DNA of 64,000 nucleotides, from positions 112,584 to 176,583 of the forward strand of contig NZ_QGGO01000010.1 in NCBI RefSeq assembly GCF_003148625.1, in the 5' to 3' direction. The DNA is from Arcicella aurantiaca. GTDB lineage: Bacteria; Bacteroidota; Bacteroidia; Cytophagales; Spirosomataceae. How positions within the stretch are numbered: the first letter of the stretch is position 1; every line of letters starts with the position of its first letter. Below, piece by piece: positions 1-8,101 of the stretch. The position numbers and the translations under genes are program-made. The notes under the pieces were generated by a model. That model had not been told where the DNA came from. It made no database searches and saw nothing but the letters and a program-made list of their open reading frames with translations.

Positions 1-52
1 TAAACTCATAAACTAATAAACCCTAAACTCATAAACTCTTCCCTCATAAACC
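1..52. repeat. Degenerate 'ctcataaa / ccct' short repeat downstream of the permease
   Basis: The sequence is made of variants of actcataaac and taaaccct. These are the same words as the tandem array at 54072-54299, and both lie just past the 3' end of a gene. The array continues beyond the left edge of the window, so its size is unknown. Confidence 0.6.
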
Positions 53-1267
53 TTAACTCCCCATTGCCGCTTTTTTGGCAGGAAAATATGAAGCAATCAT
101 CGTGATAATTACCACTACTAAAGCCGTAAAGAAGAAGTCCCAAAATTGTATTTTTACAGGATAAGCATCAATCAACGCTCCAACAATTCCCATCGAAACT
201 AATCCGTAAGTTTGTTGTAACCAACACAATCCAAAGCCTAAAACCAATCCTACAACTGCTCCCGAAAAAGCTACAATTGCCCCTTCTGATAAAAATATTT
301 TTTGAATCATTCCTGCGTTTGCCCCCATTGCGTAGAGCGTTTTAACGTCTTCTTTTTTCTCAATTGCTAACATTGACAAGGAGAAGAAAATATTAAAACT
401 GGCAATGCCGATAATAAAAGTTAAGGTCAGGAACACAAATAATTTTTCAATCTTAATGGCTCTCAACAGACTGGCGTGCTGTTCATCTTGATTTTGAACG
501 GTGAAACCTCCACCCAATGCTTCTTTTACAGCTTTTTGCACTTGACTAATCTCCTCAGCATTAACCACTTGTATTTCTAAAGAAGTTCGTTCGTCGTTAT
601 AATCGAATAGATTTTGAGCAAAAGTCAGTGGAGCAAAAATATAATTATCATCGTATTGTTGTTCAATTGAGAACACACCCGACGGAATCAAACTCATTTT
701 ATTAAAAGCATCACTCGAAGTAAAATCAATTGTTTTAGAATTGGTATTTCTTGGATACCATAATTCTAAAGGCGTAAAAAAAGCATCAACATCAACACCT
801 AAAGTAATGGCAACGCCCGAACCTACAATTCCATGACTAATTCCGTTTTCTTTCAGTTTTAATTTACCATCAATCAATGATTTTTTCAGACGGTCTTGTT
901 TCAAAAAATTATCATCTACGCCTTTCAAATTAACCACCATTTGGGCATCACGATAACGTACCAAAACGTTTTCTTCGATGACCTGATTGATATTTTTTAC
1001 ACCATCAATCTTACTCAACTTTTGTACAAGCAATGGCGGACAATCAAAATGTTTGCCTTTAATTGGTGTAATTTTTAAATCGGCATCAAAACTTTTAAAA
1101 AGTCCACGCTGAAAGTCTTCCAAACCATTAAAAACTGATAAAACCACGACCAAAGCCATCGTTCCGACACCAACTCCCAACATTGAAATCATGGAAATTA
1201 GCGAAATAAACGAGGTTTTCTTTCGTGCAAAAAAATATCTTTTGGCTATGTAAAGGGGGAAGTTCAT
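53..1267 (-). CDS. LolC/LolE-type (FtsX-like) ABC transporter permease
   Basis: A 404-residue inner-membrane permease of the lipoprotein-releasing/FtsX family. It has one N-terminal membrane helix (about residues 20-45, after an NFPLYIAKRYFFARKK start), a long periplasmic MacB-like domain (about 45-270) and three C-terminal helices (about 275-400), the standard four-helix plan of LolC/LolE. By family it would work with a LolD-type ATPase to extract lipoproteins from the inner membrane or drive another envelope export step; no ATPase gene is visible here. Length is normal. In other Bacteroidota such a permease commonly lies next to rbfA on the same strand. Here rbfA is also on the minus strand but 4.4 kb away, separated by a plus-strand sugar cassette. 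LolC versus LolE cannot be decided from sequence alone. Confidence 0.85.
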   Translation of the reverse strand: MNFPLYIAKRYFFARKKTSFISLISMISMLGVGVGTMALVVVLSVFNGLEDFQRGLFKSFDADLKITPIKGKHFDCPPLLVQKLSKIDGVKNINQVIEENVLVRYRDAQMVVNLKGVDDNFLKQDRLKKSLIDGKLKLKENGISHGIVGSGVAITLGVDVDAFFTPLELWYPRNTNSKTIDFTSSDAFNKMSLIPSGVFSIEQQYDDNYIFAPLTFAQNLFDYNDERTSLEIQVVNAEEISQVQKAVKEALGGGFTVQNQDEQHASLLRAIKIEKLFVFLTLTFIIGIASFNIFFSLSMLAIEKKEDVKTLYAMGANAGMIQKIFLSEGAIVAFSGAVVGLVLGFGLCWLQQTYGLVSMGIVGALIDAYPVKIQFWDFFFTALVVVIITMIASYFPAKKAAMGS

Positions 1268-1491
1268 CAGAAAATATTATTGAGAAAATGAGAATATCAA
1301 GCTAATTTCTCTACTTAAAAACAAAATTAAAACCTTTTTCCGTTTAAAACCTTCCTGTCAATTATTTAAAGTCTATAAGATTCAAATTAGACAAATATTT
1401 AGTGACCCTATTTAAACTTTTGCTCTTATTTTTTGCAGAATTAAATATTTATTTCTTTCTTGAAGAAGATTAATAGATATTACGCTAAACC

Positions 1492-2652
1492 ATGAAAATT
1501 ATAGCCATTCACAATACGTTATGGACTCACTACAAAGGCGATATGTATTCTCGTATATACAAACGTCTCGAAGCAACAAATCAATATGATTTTAGTGTAA
1601 TTCATTTAGCCACTACCGAACATGGAAGAAGTGTTTTGGGCAATGCAGATTTGAATGAACACCAATATCCTTACGAAGTATTATTTGATACAGATTTAGA
1701 GAAAGTTTCGTCTAAATCCAAGACAACTCACCTCCTCAAAAGAGTCATTTATCATCGTCCACAATTAATTTATTTGAATGGCTACTATGATGTATCTTAT
1801 TGGGCAGTAATTGTTTATGCCAAAACAAAAGGTATCAAAATCATTATTGATAGCGAATCCAATGAACAGAGTCGGGAAAGAATTTGGTGGAAAGAAAGCC
1901 TCAAAAAAGTAATTCTGACACAGTTGGACGGTTATTTATGCTTAGGGACAAAAGCAACTGAATACTTACTAAAATTAGGTATTAAAAAGGAGAAAATTCT
2001 AAGTACAAGAAACATAGGTATCGCCAATGATAAAGTTTCAGCCTTATATAAAACAGCTTATGCCCAAAGAAATCACACAAAAGAACGCCTAAATCTTCCA
2101 CAATTTAATTTTATTTATGCAGGAAGATTTAATCCTATCAAAAACCTAAAAATGCTCATTGAAGCCTTTGGAGAAATTTCACAAACACATCCTTTTTCAA
2201 AACAGTGGGGATTGATTTTAAGTGGAGATGGTACTGAAAAAGAAGATTTAAAAGCGTTGGTTCAATCGAAAAAACTGGCTAATATCTTTTTTCTTCCCTC
2301 CTGTGAATGGCACGAAGTTCCCGCACGATACGCACTGGCAGATGTTGCCGTTTTGCCCAGTTTGTTTGAACCTTTTGGCTTTTTAGTGAATGAAGCACTC
2401 GTTTACGGAATGCCCATTATTGTGTCAAATAGATGTGGAAGTGCTTATGATTTAGTAAAAGATGGAGAAAATGGTTTTGTATTTGAACCTACCCTAAAAT
2501 TTGAACTCATGGAAAAAATGCAAACCATGATGAATCAATCTGACAACCTAAAAACAATGGGACAAAAAGGACAAAAATTAGTAGAAAAATTTCATCCTGA
2601 TGCCATTTGTGAAGATATTATTAACGCATTCGATACCGTCCTAAAACCATAA
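1492..2652 (+). CDS. Glycosyltransferase family 4 (GT-B fold) protein
   Basis: A 386-residue cytoplasmic GT-B glycosyltransferase. The C-terminal nucleotide-sugar binding half carries FIYAGRFNPIKNLKMLIEAF (about residues 205-225) and the acidic EX7E-type motif EPFGFLVNEAL (about 290-300), both typical of GT4 enzymes. The N-terminal acceptor half is less conserved and gives no clue to the acceptor. It is the first gene of a tight plus-strand cluster (4-nt gap to the next gene) with a sugar epimerase/dehydratase, an aminotransferase and a nucleotidyltransferase. The likely job is transfer of the modified sugar made by that cluster to a polysaccharide, lipid or protein (inference). The start is an ATG after a 220-nt AT-rich region shared with the divergent permease; no Shine-Dalgarno sequence is visible. 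Confidence 0.85.
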   Translation: MKIIAIHNTLWTHYKGDMYSRIYKRLEATNQYDFSVIHLATTEHGRSVLGNADLNEHQYPYEVLFDTDLEKVSSKSKTTHLLKRVIYHRPQLIYLNGYYDVSYWAVIVYAKTKGIKIIIDSESNEQSRERIWWKESLKKVILTQLDGYLCLGTKATEYLLKLGIKKEKILSTRNIGIANDKVSALYKTAYAQRNHTKERLNLPQFNFIYAGRFNPIKNLKMLIEAFGEISQTHPFSKQWGLILSGDGTEKEDLKALVQSKKLANIFFLPSCEWHEVPARYALADVAVLPSLFEPFGFLVNEALVYGMPIIVSNRCGSAYDLVKDGENGFVFEPTLKFELMEKMQTMMNQSDNLKTMGQKGQKLVEKFHPDAICEDIINAFDTVLKP

Positions 2653-2656
2653 AACT

Positions 2657-3637
2657 ATGATAAAAAAAATACTCGTAACGGGTGGAGCTGGCTACATAGG
2701 CTCGCAATTAGTAAGAATTTTACTTCATGAAGGCTATTTTGTAAGAACGATTGATTCGTTGAAATTTGGAGGAGATGCCTTAATTGATGTATTTAATCAT
2801 CCACAATTTGAATTTATAAAAGGTGATATTTGCGATGAAAAGGATATTCGGACAGCTTTAAAAAATATGGATGCGGTTTGTCACTTAGCAGCCATTGTGA
2901 GCGACCCAACTTGTAAAGCCTTTCCCGAAGAAGCAACGATTGTTAATGTCAATGCGTCTATAATGTTACACAAAATTGCTCAAGAAATGAACATCAAACG
3001 GTTCGTATTTACCTCTACTTGTAGCAATTATGGGAAAATGACCGACCCTAATTTATTCCTCGACGAAACTGCTGATTTAAGACCTGTATCGCATTATGCA
3101 GAAACAAAAGTGGCTTTTGAACAGTATTTATTAACACAACCTAACACCAATATTTGTTCTACCATTCTTAGGTTTTCAACAGTTTATGGAATATCGCCAC
3201 GTACACGGTTCGATTTAACAGTCAATGAATTTACGAGAGACGTTAGCGTTGGCAATGATTTACAAATTTATGGAGAAAAGTTCTGGCGACCGTATTGTCA
3301 CGTATATGACTTAGCGAATGCCGTTGCTTTAGTCTTAAAATCAGAGGAAATTTTAGTTAGAAATGAGGTTTTCAATGTTGGCAATACCGAAGAAAATTAC
3401 ACCAAAGAAATGCTTTGTAACGAAATCAAAAAAGTTATTCCTGAGATGAAAGTCAGTTTTGTTCATAAAGACGAAGACCCCCGTGATTATCGGGTAAATT
3501 GTGATAAAATCAAGCAAAATTTAGGCTTCAACATCACAAAAAAAGTACCTGATGGCATTGCAGAAATTCACCGTTTAATTCAATCAGGTTTAATAGAGGA
3601 CTCATTTTCAAATAAATACAAAAACCTACAATCATAA
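2657..3637 (+). CDS. NAD-dependent epimerase/dehydratase (extended SDR), nucleotide-sugar type
   Basis: A 326-residue extended short-chain dehydrogenase. It has the N-terminal Rossmann motif VTGGAGYIGSQL (about residues 7-18), a central TSTCSNYG segment and the catalytic YxxxK in SHYAETK. These features belong to enzymes that epimerise, dehydrate or reduce nucleotide-activated sugars using bound NAD(P). The exact reaction cannot be read from the sequence. The partner aminotransferase next door suggests that it, or an enzyme encoded elsewhere, makes a keto-sugar that is then aminated (inference). Its TAA stop overlaps the next gene's ATG by one base (TAATG), so translation is probably coupled. 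Length is normal for the family. Confidence 0.85.
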   Translation: MIKKILVTGGAGYIGSQLVRILLHEGYFVRTIDSLKFGGDALIDVFNHPQFEFIKGDICDEKDIRTALKNMDAVCHLAAIVSDPTCKAFPEEATIVNVNASIMLHKIAQEMNIKRFVFTSTCSNYGKMTDPNLFLDETADLRPVSHYAETKVAFEQYLLTQPNTNICSTILRFSTVYGISPRTRFDLTVNEFTRDVSVGNDLQIYGEKFWRPYCHVYDLANAVALVLKSEEILVRNEVFNVGNTEENYTKEMLCNEIKKVIPEMKVSFVHKDEDPRDYRVNCDKIKQNLGFNITKKVPDGIAEIHRLIQSGLIEDSFSNKYKNLQS

Positions 3638-4773
3638 TGATACCATTATCAGTCCCTAACCTATCTGGCAATGAGTGGCTCTACATAAAAGATTGTTTAG
3701 ATACCAATTGGGTTTCGGCAACGGGTTCGTATGTAGATAAATTTGAAAAACTTATTGCTGAGTACACCCAAACAAAATATGCCGTAGCTGTAAGTAGTGG
3801 CACAACGGCTTTGCACATTAGTTTGTTGTTGGCAGGAGTTAAACAAAACGATTTAGTCATTACCAACAACCTGACCTTTGTAGCAACTGCCAATGCCATT
3901 AAATATTTAAAAGCAGACCCAATTTTGATGGATATTTGTCCTGATACATGGCAAATTGACACCAATTTATTAGCCCAATTTTTGGATAAAGATTGTGAAT
4001 TTATAGATGGTTTCTGTTTTCATAAAGTGTCTAAAAGGAGAATTAAAGCCATTTTGCCAGTTCATGTTTTAGGAAATATGGCTGATATGAAATCTCTTGT
4101 AACATTAGCCGAAAAATATAATTTAACCATTGTAGAAGATGCAGCAGAATCTTTAGGCTCGCTTTATCACAAAAAACACGCTGGTAATTGGGGACAAATG
4201 GCAACGTTAAGTTTCAACGGCAATAAAATAATTACGACGGGAGGTGGCGGAATGATTTTAACCAATGATGAAAAACTTGCCAAAAAAGCTAAACATTTAA
4301 CAACACAAGCCAAAGCCTCTTCATTCGACTATTTTCATGATGATTTGGGTTACAATTACCGTTTAGTAAATATTTTGGCGGCAATGGGCGTTGCTCAGGT
4401 AGAACAATTACCTCAATTTGTGGAAAGTAAACGAGCAATTGCCACTAAATATAATGAGCAATTAACAAAAATAGAAGGGGTAAAAATCCAAGAAATTAAG
4501 GATAATGTGTTCAGTAATTGTTGGCAATATGTAGCTCTCTTTCCCAATAAATTGGAATTGATAAAGCATCTCCAAAACGAAAAAATCGAAATCCGTCCGT
4601 TATGGATTCCGATTAATGAATTGCCCATTTTTGCTAAAGATTTATATGTAAGTGATTTGAACAATGCCCAGCAAGTATCTCAAATGGGGCTTATGCTTCC
4701 GTGTTCAACTTCCATTACCGACCATGAAATTGAAAAAGTCATAGCATCAATATTGACTTTTTACCAAACCTAA
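3637..4773 (+). CDS. LegC-like DegT/DnrJ/EryC1/StrS sugar aminotransferase
   Basis: A 378-residue PLP-dependent aminotransferase. The start PLSVPNLSGNEWLYIKDCLD is characteristic of the LegC branch (amination in the nonulosonate and related 4-amino-sugar pathways). The PLP-binding lysine is K197 in SFNGNKIITTGGGG. SSGTTALH (about 54-61) and VEDAAESLGS (about 166-175) form the rest of the cofactor pocket. It would transfer an amino group, usually from glutamate, to a nucleotide 4-keto-sugar. No legionaminate synthase (LegI/NeuB) or CMP transferase is in the window, so legionaminic acid itself is not established. It is translationally coupled to the upstream SDR gene. Confidence 0.85.
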   Translation: MIPLSVPNLSGNEWLYIKDCLDTNWVSATGSYVDKFEKLIAEYTQTKYAVAVSSGTTALHISLLLAGVKQNDLVITNNLTFVATANAIKYLKADPILMDICPDTWQIDTNLLAQFLDKDCEFIDGFCFHKVSKRRIKAILPVHVLGNMADMKSLVTLAEKYNLTIVEDAAESLGSLYHKKHAGNWGQMATLSFNGNKIITTGGGGMILTNDEKLAKKAKHLTTQAKASSFDYFHDDLGYNYRLVNILAAMGVAQVEQLPQFVESKRAIATKYNEQLTKIEGVKIQEIKDNVFSNCWQYVALFPNKLELIKHLQNEKIEIRPLWIPINELPIFAKDLYVSDLNNAQQVSQMGLMLPCSTSITDHEIEKVIASILTFYQT

Positions 4774-4786
4774 ACCATGAATCAAT

Positions 4787-5512
4787 ATGTCAAACTTACC
4801 TGTATCTGCAATTATTATGGCTGGAGGGAAAGGTACACGCTTATTACCTCTTACCAAAAATTTACCCAAACCACTCTTAAAAATCAACCAAAAACCCATT
4901 TTATCATGGATTATTGAATTACTTTGGGAGCATCAAATTACTGACATTTCGGTATCGGTTAGCTATTTGGCAGAATCTATTGTTGAATTTTTACAACAAG
5001 ACGAACAGTATGATTCTATCAAAATTCTTACAGAAGCAACCCCTCTTGATGACATTGGCATTTTAGGAATTACTAACCCCAATTTCTTTGAAAATGATTC
5101 GCTTTTGGTTATCAATGCTGATTTATTTACCAATATCAATCTGAGTAGTTTTTATCATAATTTTCTAAAAAACGGCTCAGACATGGCTATTGCAACATTT
5201 ATTTACAAAGCCGTAATCCCCTATGGTTTAATTAGTTCAGAGAACAATCAAGTCATTCGTATTGATGAAAAACCTATTTTAGAAATGGAAGCGAATGGCG
5301 GAATATATCTTTTCAAAAAAGAGCTTTTACATTTAATTCCAAACGATAAACCTTATAATGCTTGGCAATTTATCAATCAATTACTCAATGAGAAAATTTA
5401 TAAATTAAGTGTATTTTTGATAGAAGATTTGTGGATTGATATTGGCTCGAAAGAGAGTTACGAACGAGCAGAAGAAGCCGCTAAAAAATTAGAACGTGAA
5501 TGTGTAGAATAA
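4787..5512 (+). CDS. Sugar-1-phosphate nucleotidyltransferase
   Basis: A 241-residue nucleotidyltransferase. The N-terminal signature MAGGKGTRLLPLTKNLPKP (about residues 12-30) binds the nucleotide, LVINADLF carries the metal-binding aspartate, and IDEKP and NGGIYLF follow. It would activate a sugar-1-phosphate to an NDP-sugar for the cluster. In the legionaminate pathway the comparable PtmE has an added CBS domain, which is absent here. Two ATGs lie close together: 4777 is in another frame, and 4787 opens this frame 13 nt after the upstream stop. This is the last gene of the sugar cassette; a large hairpin follows directly. Confidence 0.85.
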   Translation: MSNLPVSAIIMAGGKGTRLLPLTKNLPKPLLKINQKPILSWIIELLWEHQITDISVSVSYLAESIVEFLQQDEQYDSIKILTEATPLDDIGILGITNPNFFENDSLLVINADLFTNINLSSFYHNFLKNGSDMAIATFIYKAVIPYGLISSENNQVIRIDEKPILEMEANGGIYLFKKELLHLIPNDKPYNAWQFINQLLNEKIYKLSVFLIEDLWIDIGSKESYERAEEAAKKLERECVE

Positions 5513-5514
5513 AT

Positions 5515-5618
5515 AGACTTCCTGCGAAAGTGTTTTAAGTCGTAAAACAACATCTTTTCGGCTACAAATAACGAAAATATACCATTTTTCAATCATAAAA
5601 CACTTTCGAAGGAAGTCT
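5515..5618. repeat. Inverted repeat (23-bp arms) between convergent genes
   Basis: Arms at 5515-5537 and 5596-5618 are complementary over 23 bp with one mismatch (agacttcctgcgaaagtg against agacttccttcgaaagtg). The 58-nt centre is itself AT-rich. It starts 3 bp after the sugar-cassette stop. It could be a bidirectional terminator, but it is much larger than one needs and shares the words GACTTCC and CGAAA with the element at 12515-12702, which suggests a mobile palindromic family. Confidence 0.7.
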
Positions 5619-5661
5619 AATAAAATGGGCAATATTTCAGATAAAATACTGCCCATTAATG

Positions 5662-6042
5662 CTAATCTTCAATTTCCTCACCTTCTTTCAAAGGCGGAAT
5701 GTCTAATTGTGAAATAACAGCGTCCATGTGAGCAGCGTATTCGGCGGTATCATCAATAAAAAATTCAAGATTGGGTACAATACGCACTTGATTTCTAATT
5801 TTATTGCCTAATATTCCTCTGATTACTTTCGTCTTTTCACGAATATCTTGTAAAAGCCCTTGCTTGTCGTTGGTGAGCATAAAACTCAAATACGAACGTG
5901 CAATTGATAAATCGGGTGTCATTTTTACGTCAGTTATCGTTACAAAGGCATTTCCGAAAGTGCTTCGCATATCTTTCTGAAAAATTTCGCTTAAATCTTG
6001 CTGTATCAATTTAGCGAACTGTTGTTGTCTTTTAGATTCCAT
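5662..6042 (-). CDS. rbfA: Ribosome-binding factor A
   Basis: A 126-residue cytoplasmic RbfA, which binds the immature 30S subunit and helps 16S rRNA 5'-end processing and cold adaptation. The whole chain is the single KH-like domain: N-terminal KRQQQFAKLIQQDLSEIFQ, central VTITDVKMTPDLSIARSYLS and VRIVPNLEFFIDDTAEYAAHMD near residues 95-115, all diagnostic. Length is normal. It ends with acidic residues (KEGEEIED). It converges with the sugar cassette and diverges from the lipoprotein gene at 6258. Confidence 0.95.
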   Translation of the reverse strand: MESKRQQQFAKLIQQDLSEIFQKDMRSTFGNAFVTITDVKMTPDLSIARSYLSFMLTNDKQGLLQDIREKTKVIRGILGNKIRNQVRIVPNLEFFIDDTAEYAAHMDAVISQLDIPPLKEGEEIED

Positions 6043-6257
6043 TCTTAATTTTTTAGTAAGCGAAAAGTGAATACTCCAACCGTCTAAATTTGAAACAGTT
6101 TTCGCAAAACAATCCTATTAATTTAATAAACGAAAGACCAAGTTTTCTTTTATATCAAACCTGTCTTCAGTCTCGTTTTATAATTTTAACTTTACAAAGT
6201 TCGGAAATATTTTCTGAAACCTTAACATTTTATCTCGACACTACATATTCAATTAAC

Positions 6258-7997
6258 ATGAAAACATTTCAGATATATTCTAAATTTAAAATAGTATTGG
6301 CTGTTTCTGTGCTTAGTCTAACATTTCTTTGTTTGCAATGTGCCACAGAAAAGACCACAGCACAACAAAATACTAAGTCTGTTGCTTCTCCCCAAAAAAA
6401 TGAACCTATTGCTAATTTCAAGACAGAATCTCCCAATGAAGGAATTGGTGAAGTGGTCACTAAATTTCCTGCCACATTAGCCACCGTTCCCATTGAAAAA
6501 AAGGCAGAGACATTTTCTCCTGAACGCTTCGCAAATGTTGTTTACCCAACACATCTTGACAAAAACTTAGGATTTTATCTCCCAAATTGGATTGTAACTT
6601 TACATACTTCTCTTTCAAAAGTTTATAAGCAGAAAGGGATTCCGCTGAGAAGTAGAGGAATTTGGGGTTCATTAGATTGGAAAGAACACAATATAGAAGG
6701 TACTGAATGGAATTTCTTTATTAATCCAGAAAACGGACAAGCCTATAAAGATAATTTTAATACCCGTAAATCGGTGAATATGAATACATTTTCGTCGGCT
6801 TTACCCATTGAAAAACGTTTGCAAACGGGTGACGTTGATTTGAATAATTGGGATAAAAAATCAGAAGATGAATTGGCTCTTATGGGGCATAACTTTGCCC
6901 GTGCAACCGAATTTGGAGATTATTTTGTAGGCGGGAAACAACGCATTGGCTTAGTAGATATTGACTGGGAAAATGACTACGAAAACGGTTCTCACCCTCG
7001 AAAAGCCCTTCGTTTCATTAAATCCGTTTGTGATAATTTACAAGGAATTTTTCAAGCTATGTACGTTCATCCAATCGTTTCAGATTATGGTCATTTAACT
7101 AAAAATGGATACCCAGATGCCAACGGAAAGATAAGAGACGGGGATATTAATCCACTTTATACCAGTCATGAAATGTTGGACGGAGTTGATTATCGACTAA
7201 CAGATTCTGAGAATTTTGCTCCACTTTTAGAAATGTCTCACTACGGAGAAACCACTATGCACGGTTTTAATGATGGCGTAAGAATGTTAAATGCTTACGG
7301 CAACAATTCTAATATTGAACATTATTTAGCAAGAGTTACCAGCATGGCTGAAAAAAATTATAGTTATCTTCATAGTCTCGGAAAAGATTTATGTTTTATC
7401 CAAGCGAAACTTATTTGTGACAGAGGCGGAAATGGCTGGCAATACAAAGATGGAAATCGTCAAGGAGGCGGTGGTAAGGTAGATTTATCGCATTATTTAA
7501 CTCGTGACCAAGCCTTCAAATCAACCATGGCAGTTTTCTTTTCGGGTTTACATTTTCATGAATGGAACAGACCCATTCCGAACTTAAATGCTGATAGTTA
7601 CAACGGTTTTCAGTTTGCCTTGAATTTATTAGGAACAAGAAAACAATTCTCTGAAACTGAAAAAATATCAGCGGTGGACATGAGAACAGCTCAAGCTGAA
7701 TTTCATTTGTGGAAATCAAAGTATAAATTTGTAGGAGAGAGCAATTTTAGACAGGAAGAAGGCTATAAACTGAAAGACAATACCGATAATTTATTAGTCA
7801 GAACAATGCGTTTAGGTAATAAATTGGCAATTGTCGTACTGAATCCTTATAATGTTGCTACTAAATTTAATCTTACGGTGGCTTGTACAAATGGCGGGAA
7901 AACGATTGAAAAATCCTTTACAGCAGCCGATTGGCAGTCATGCTACCCCAACGAAGCCCGTAAAGATTATATTTTTGATATAATTGAAATGAAATAA
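6258..7997 (+). CDS. Large lipoprotein of unknown function, possible glycosidase-like fold
   Basis: I do not recognise the family. The frame is open from 6090, but the start at 6258 (MKTFQIYSKFKIV) puts a hydrophobic stretch ending in FLCLQC at the N terminus, a plausible lipoprotein signal with the acylated Cys near residue 27 although the lipobox is atypical. That gives 579 residues. A low-complexity linker rich in K, T, Q and P follows. The central region has many aromatic and acidic residues (GLVDIDWENDYENG, LLEMSHYGETTMHGFNDG, HFHEWNRP), which would suit a carbohydrate-active TIM-barrel enzyme. The C terminus (about 490-579) looks like a beta-sandwich. These domain assignments are inference only. 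It stands alone between rbfA (divergent) and a membrane-protein gene. Confidence 0.7.
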   Translation: MKTFQIYSKFKIVLAVSVLSLTFLCLQCATEKTTAQQNTKSVASPQKNEPIANFKTESPNEGIGEVVTKFPATLATVPIEKKAETFSPERFANVVYPTHLDKNLGFYLPNWIVTLHTSLSKVYKQKGIPLRSRGIWGSLDWKEHNIEGTEWNFFINPENGQAYKDNFNTRKSVNMNTFSSALPIEKRLQTGDVDLNNWDKKSEDELALMGHNFARATEFGDYFVGGKQRIGLVDIDWENDYENGSHPRKALRFIKSVCDNLQGIFQAMYVHPIVSDYGHLTKNGYPDANGKIRDGDINPLYTSHEMLDGVDYRLTDSENFAPLLEMSHYGETTMHGFNDGVRMLNAYGNNSNIEHYLARVTSMAEKNYSYLHSLGKDLCFIQAKLICDRGGNGWQYKDGNRQGGGGKVDLSHYLTRDQAFKSTMAVFFSGLHFHEWNRPIPNLNADSYNGFQFALNLLGTRKQFSETEKISAVDMRTAQAEFHLWKSKYKFVGESNFRQEEGYKLKDNTDNLLVRTMRLGNKLAIVVLNPYNVATKFNLTVACTNGGKTIEKSFTAADWQSCYPNEARKDYIFDIIEMK

Positions 7998-8095
7998 GCT
8001 GTTAGTTATTGGTTATCGGTAATTAGTTATTGGGGAGAAAATCTAAGTCCAAATTTTACCACTACTAACCAATAACTAATCACTAATAACGACAT
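7998..8095. repeat. Dispersed 'TTAGTTATTGG' inverted repeat
   Basis: The sequence ttagttattggttatcgg, with a second partial copy, is followed about 45 nt later by ccaataactaatcactaata, so the segment can fold into a hairpin. The same words occur at 10925-11068, 12277-12332 and 16862-16888. It lies directly after the lipoprotein stop and could act as a terminator. Confidence 0.6.
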
Positions 8096-8101
8096 AAAAA
8101 T

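Noticed and set aside
6090-6257. Upstream extension of the 6258 lipoprotein
   Set aside because: It would bury the signal peptide 56 residues inside the protein; it covers the divergent promoter region of rbfA.
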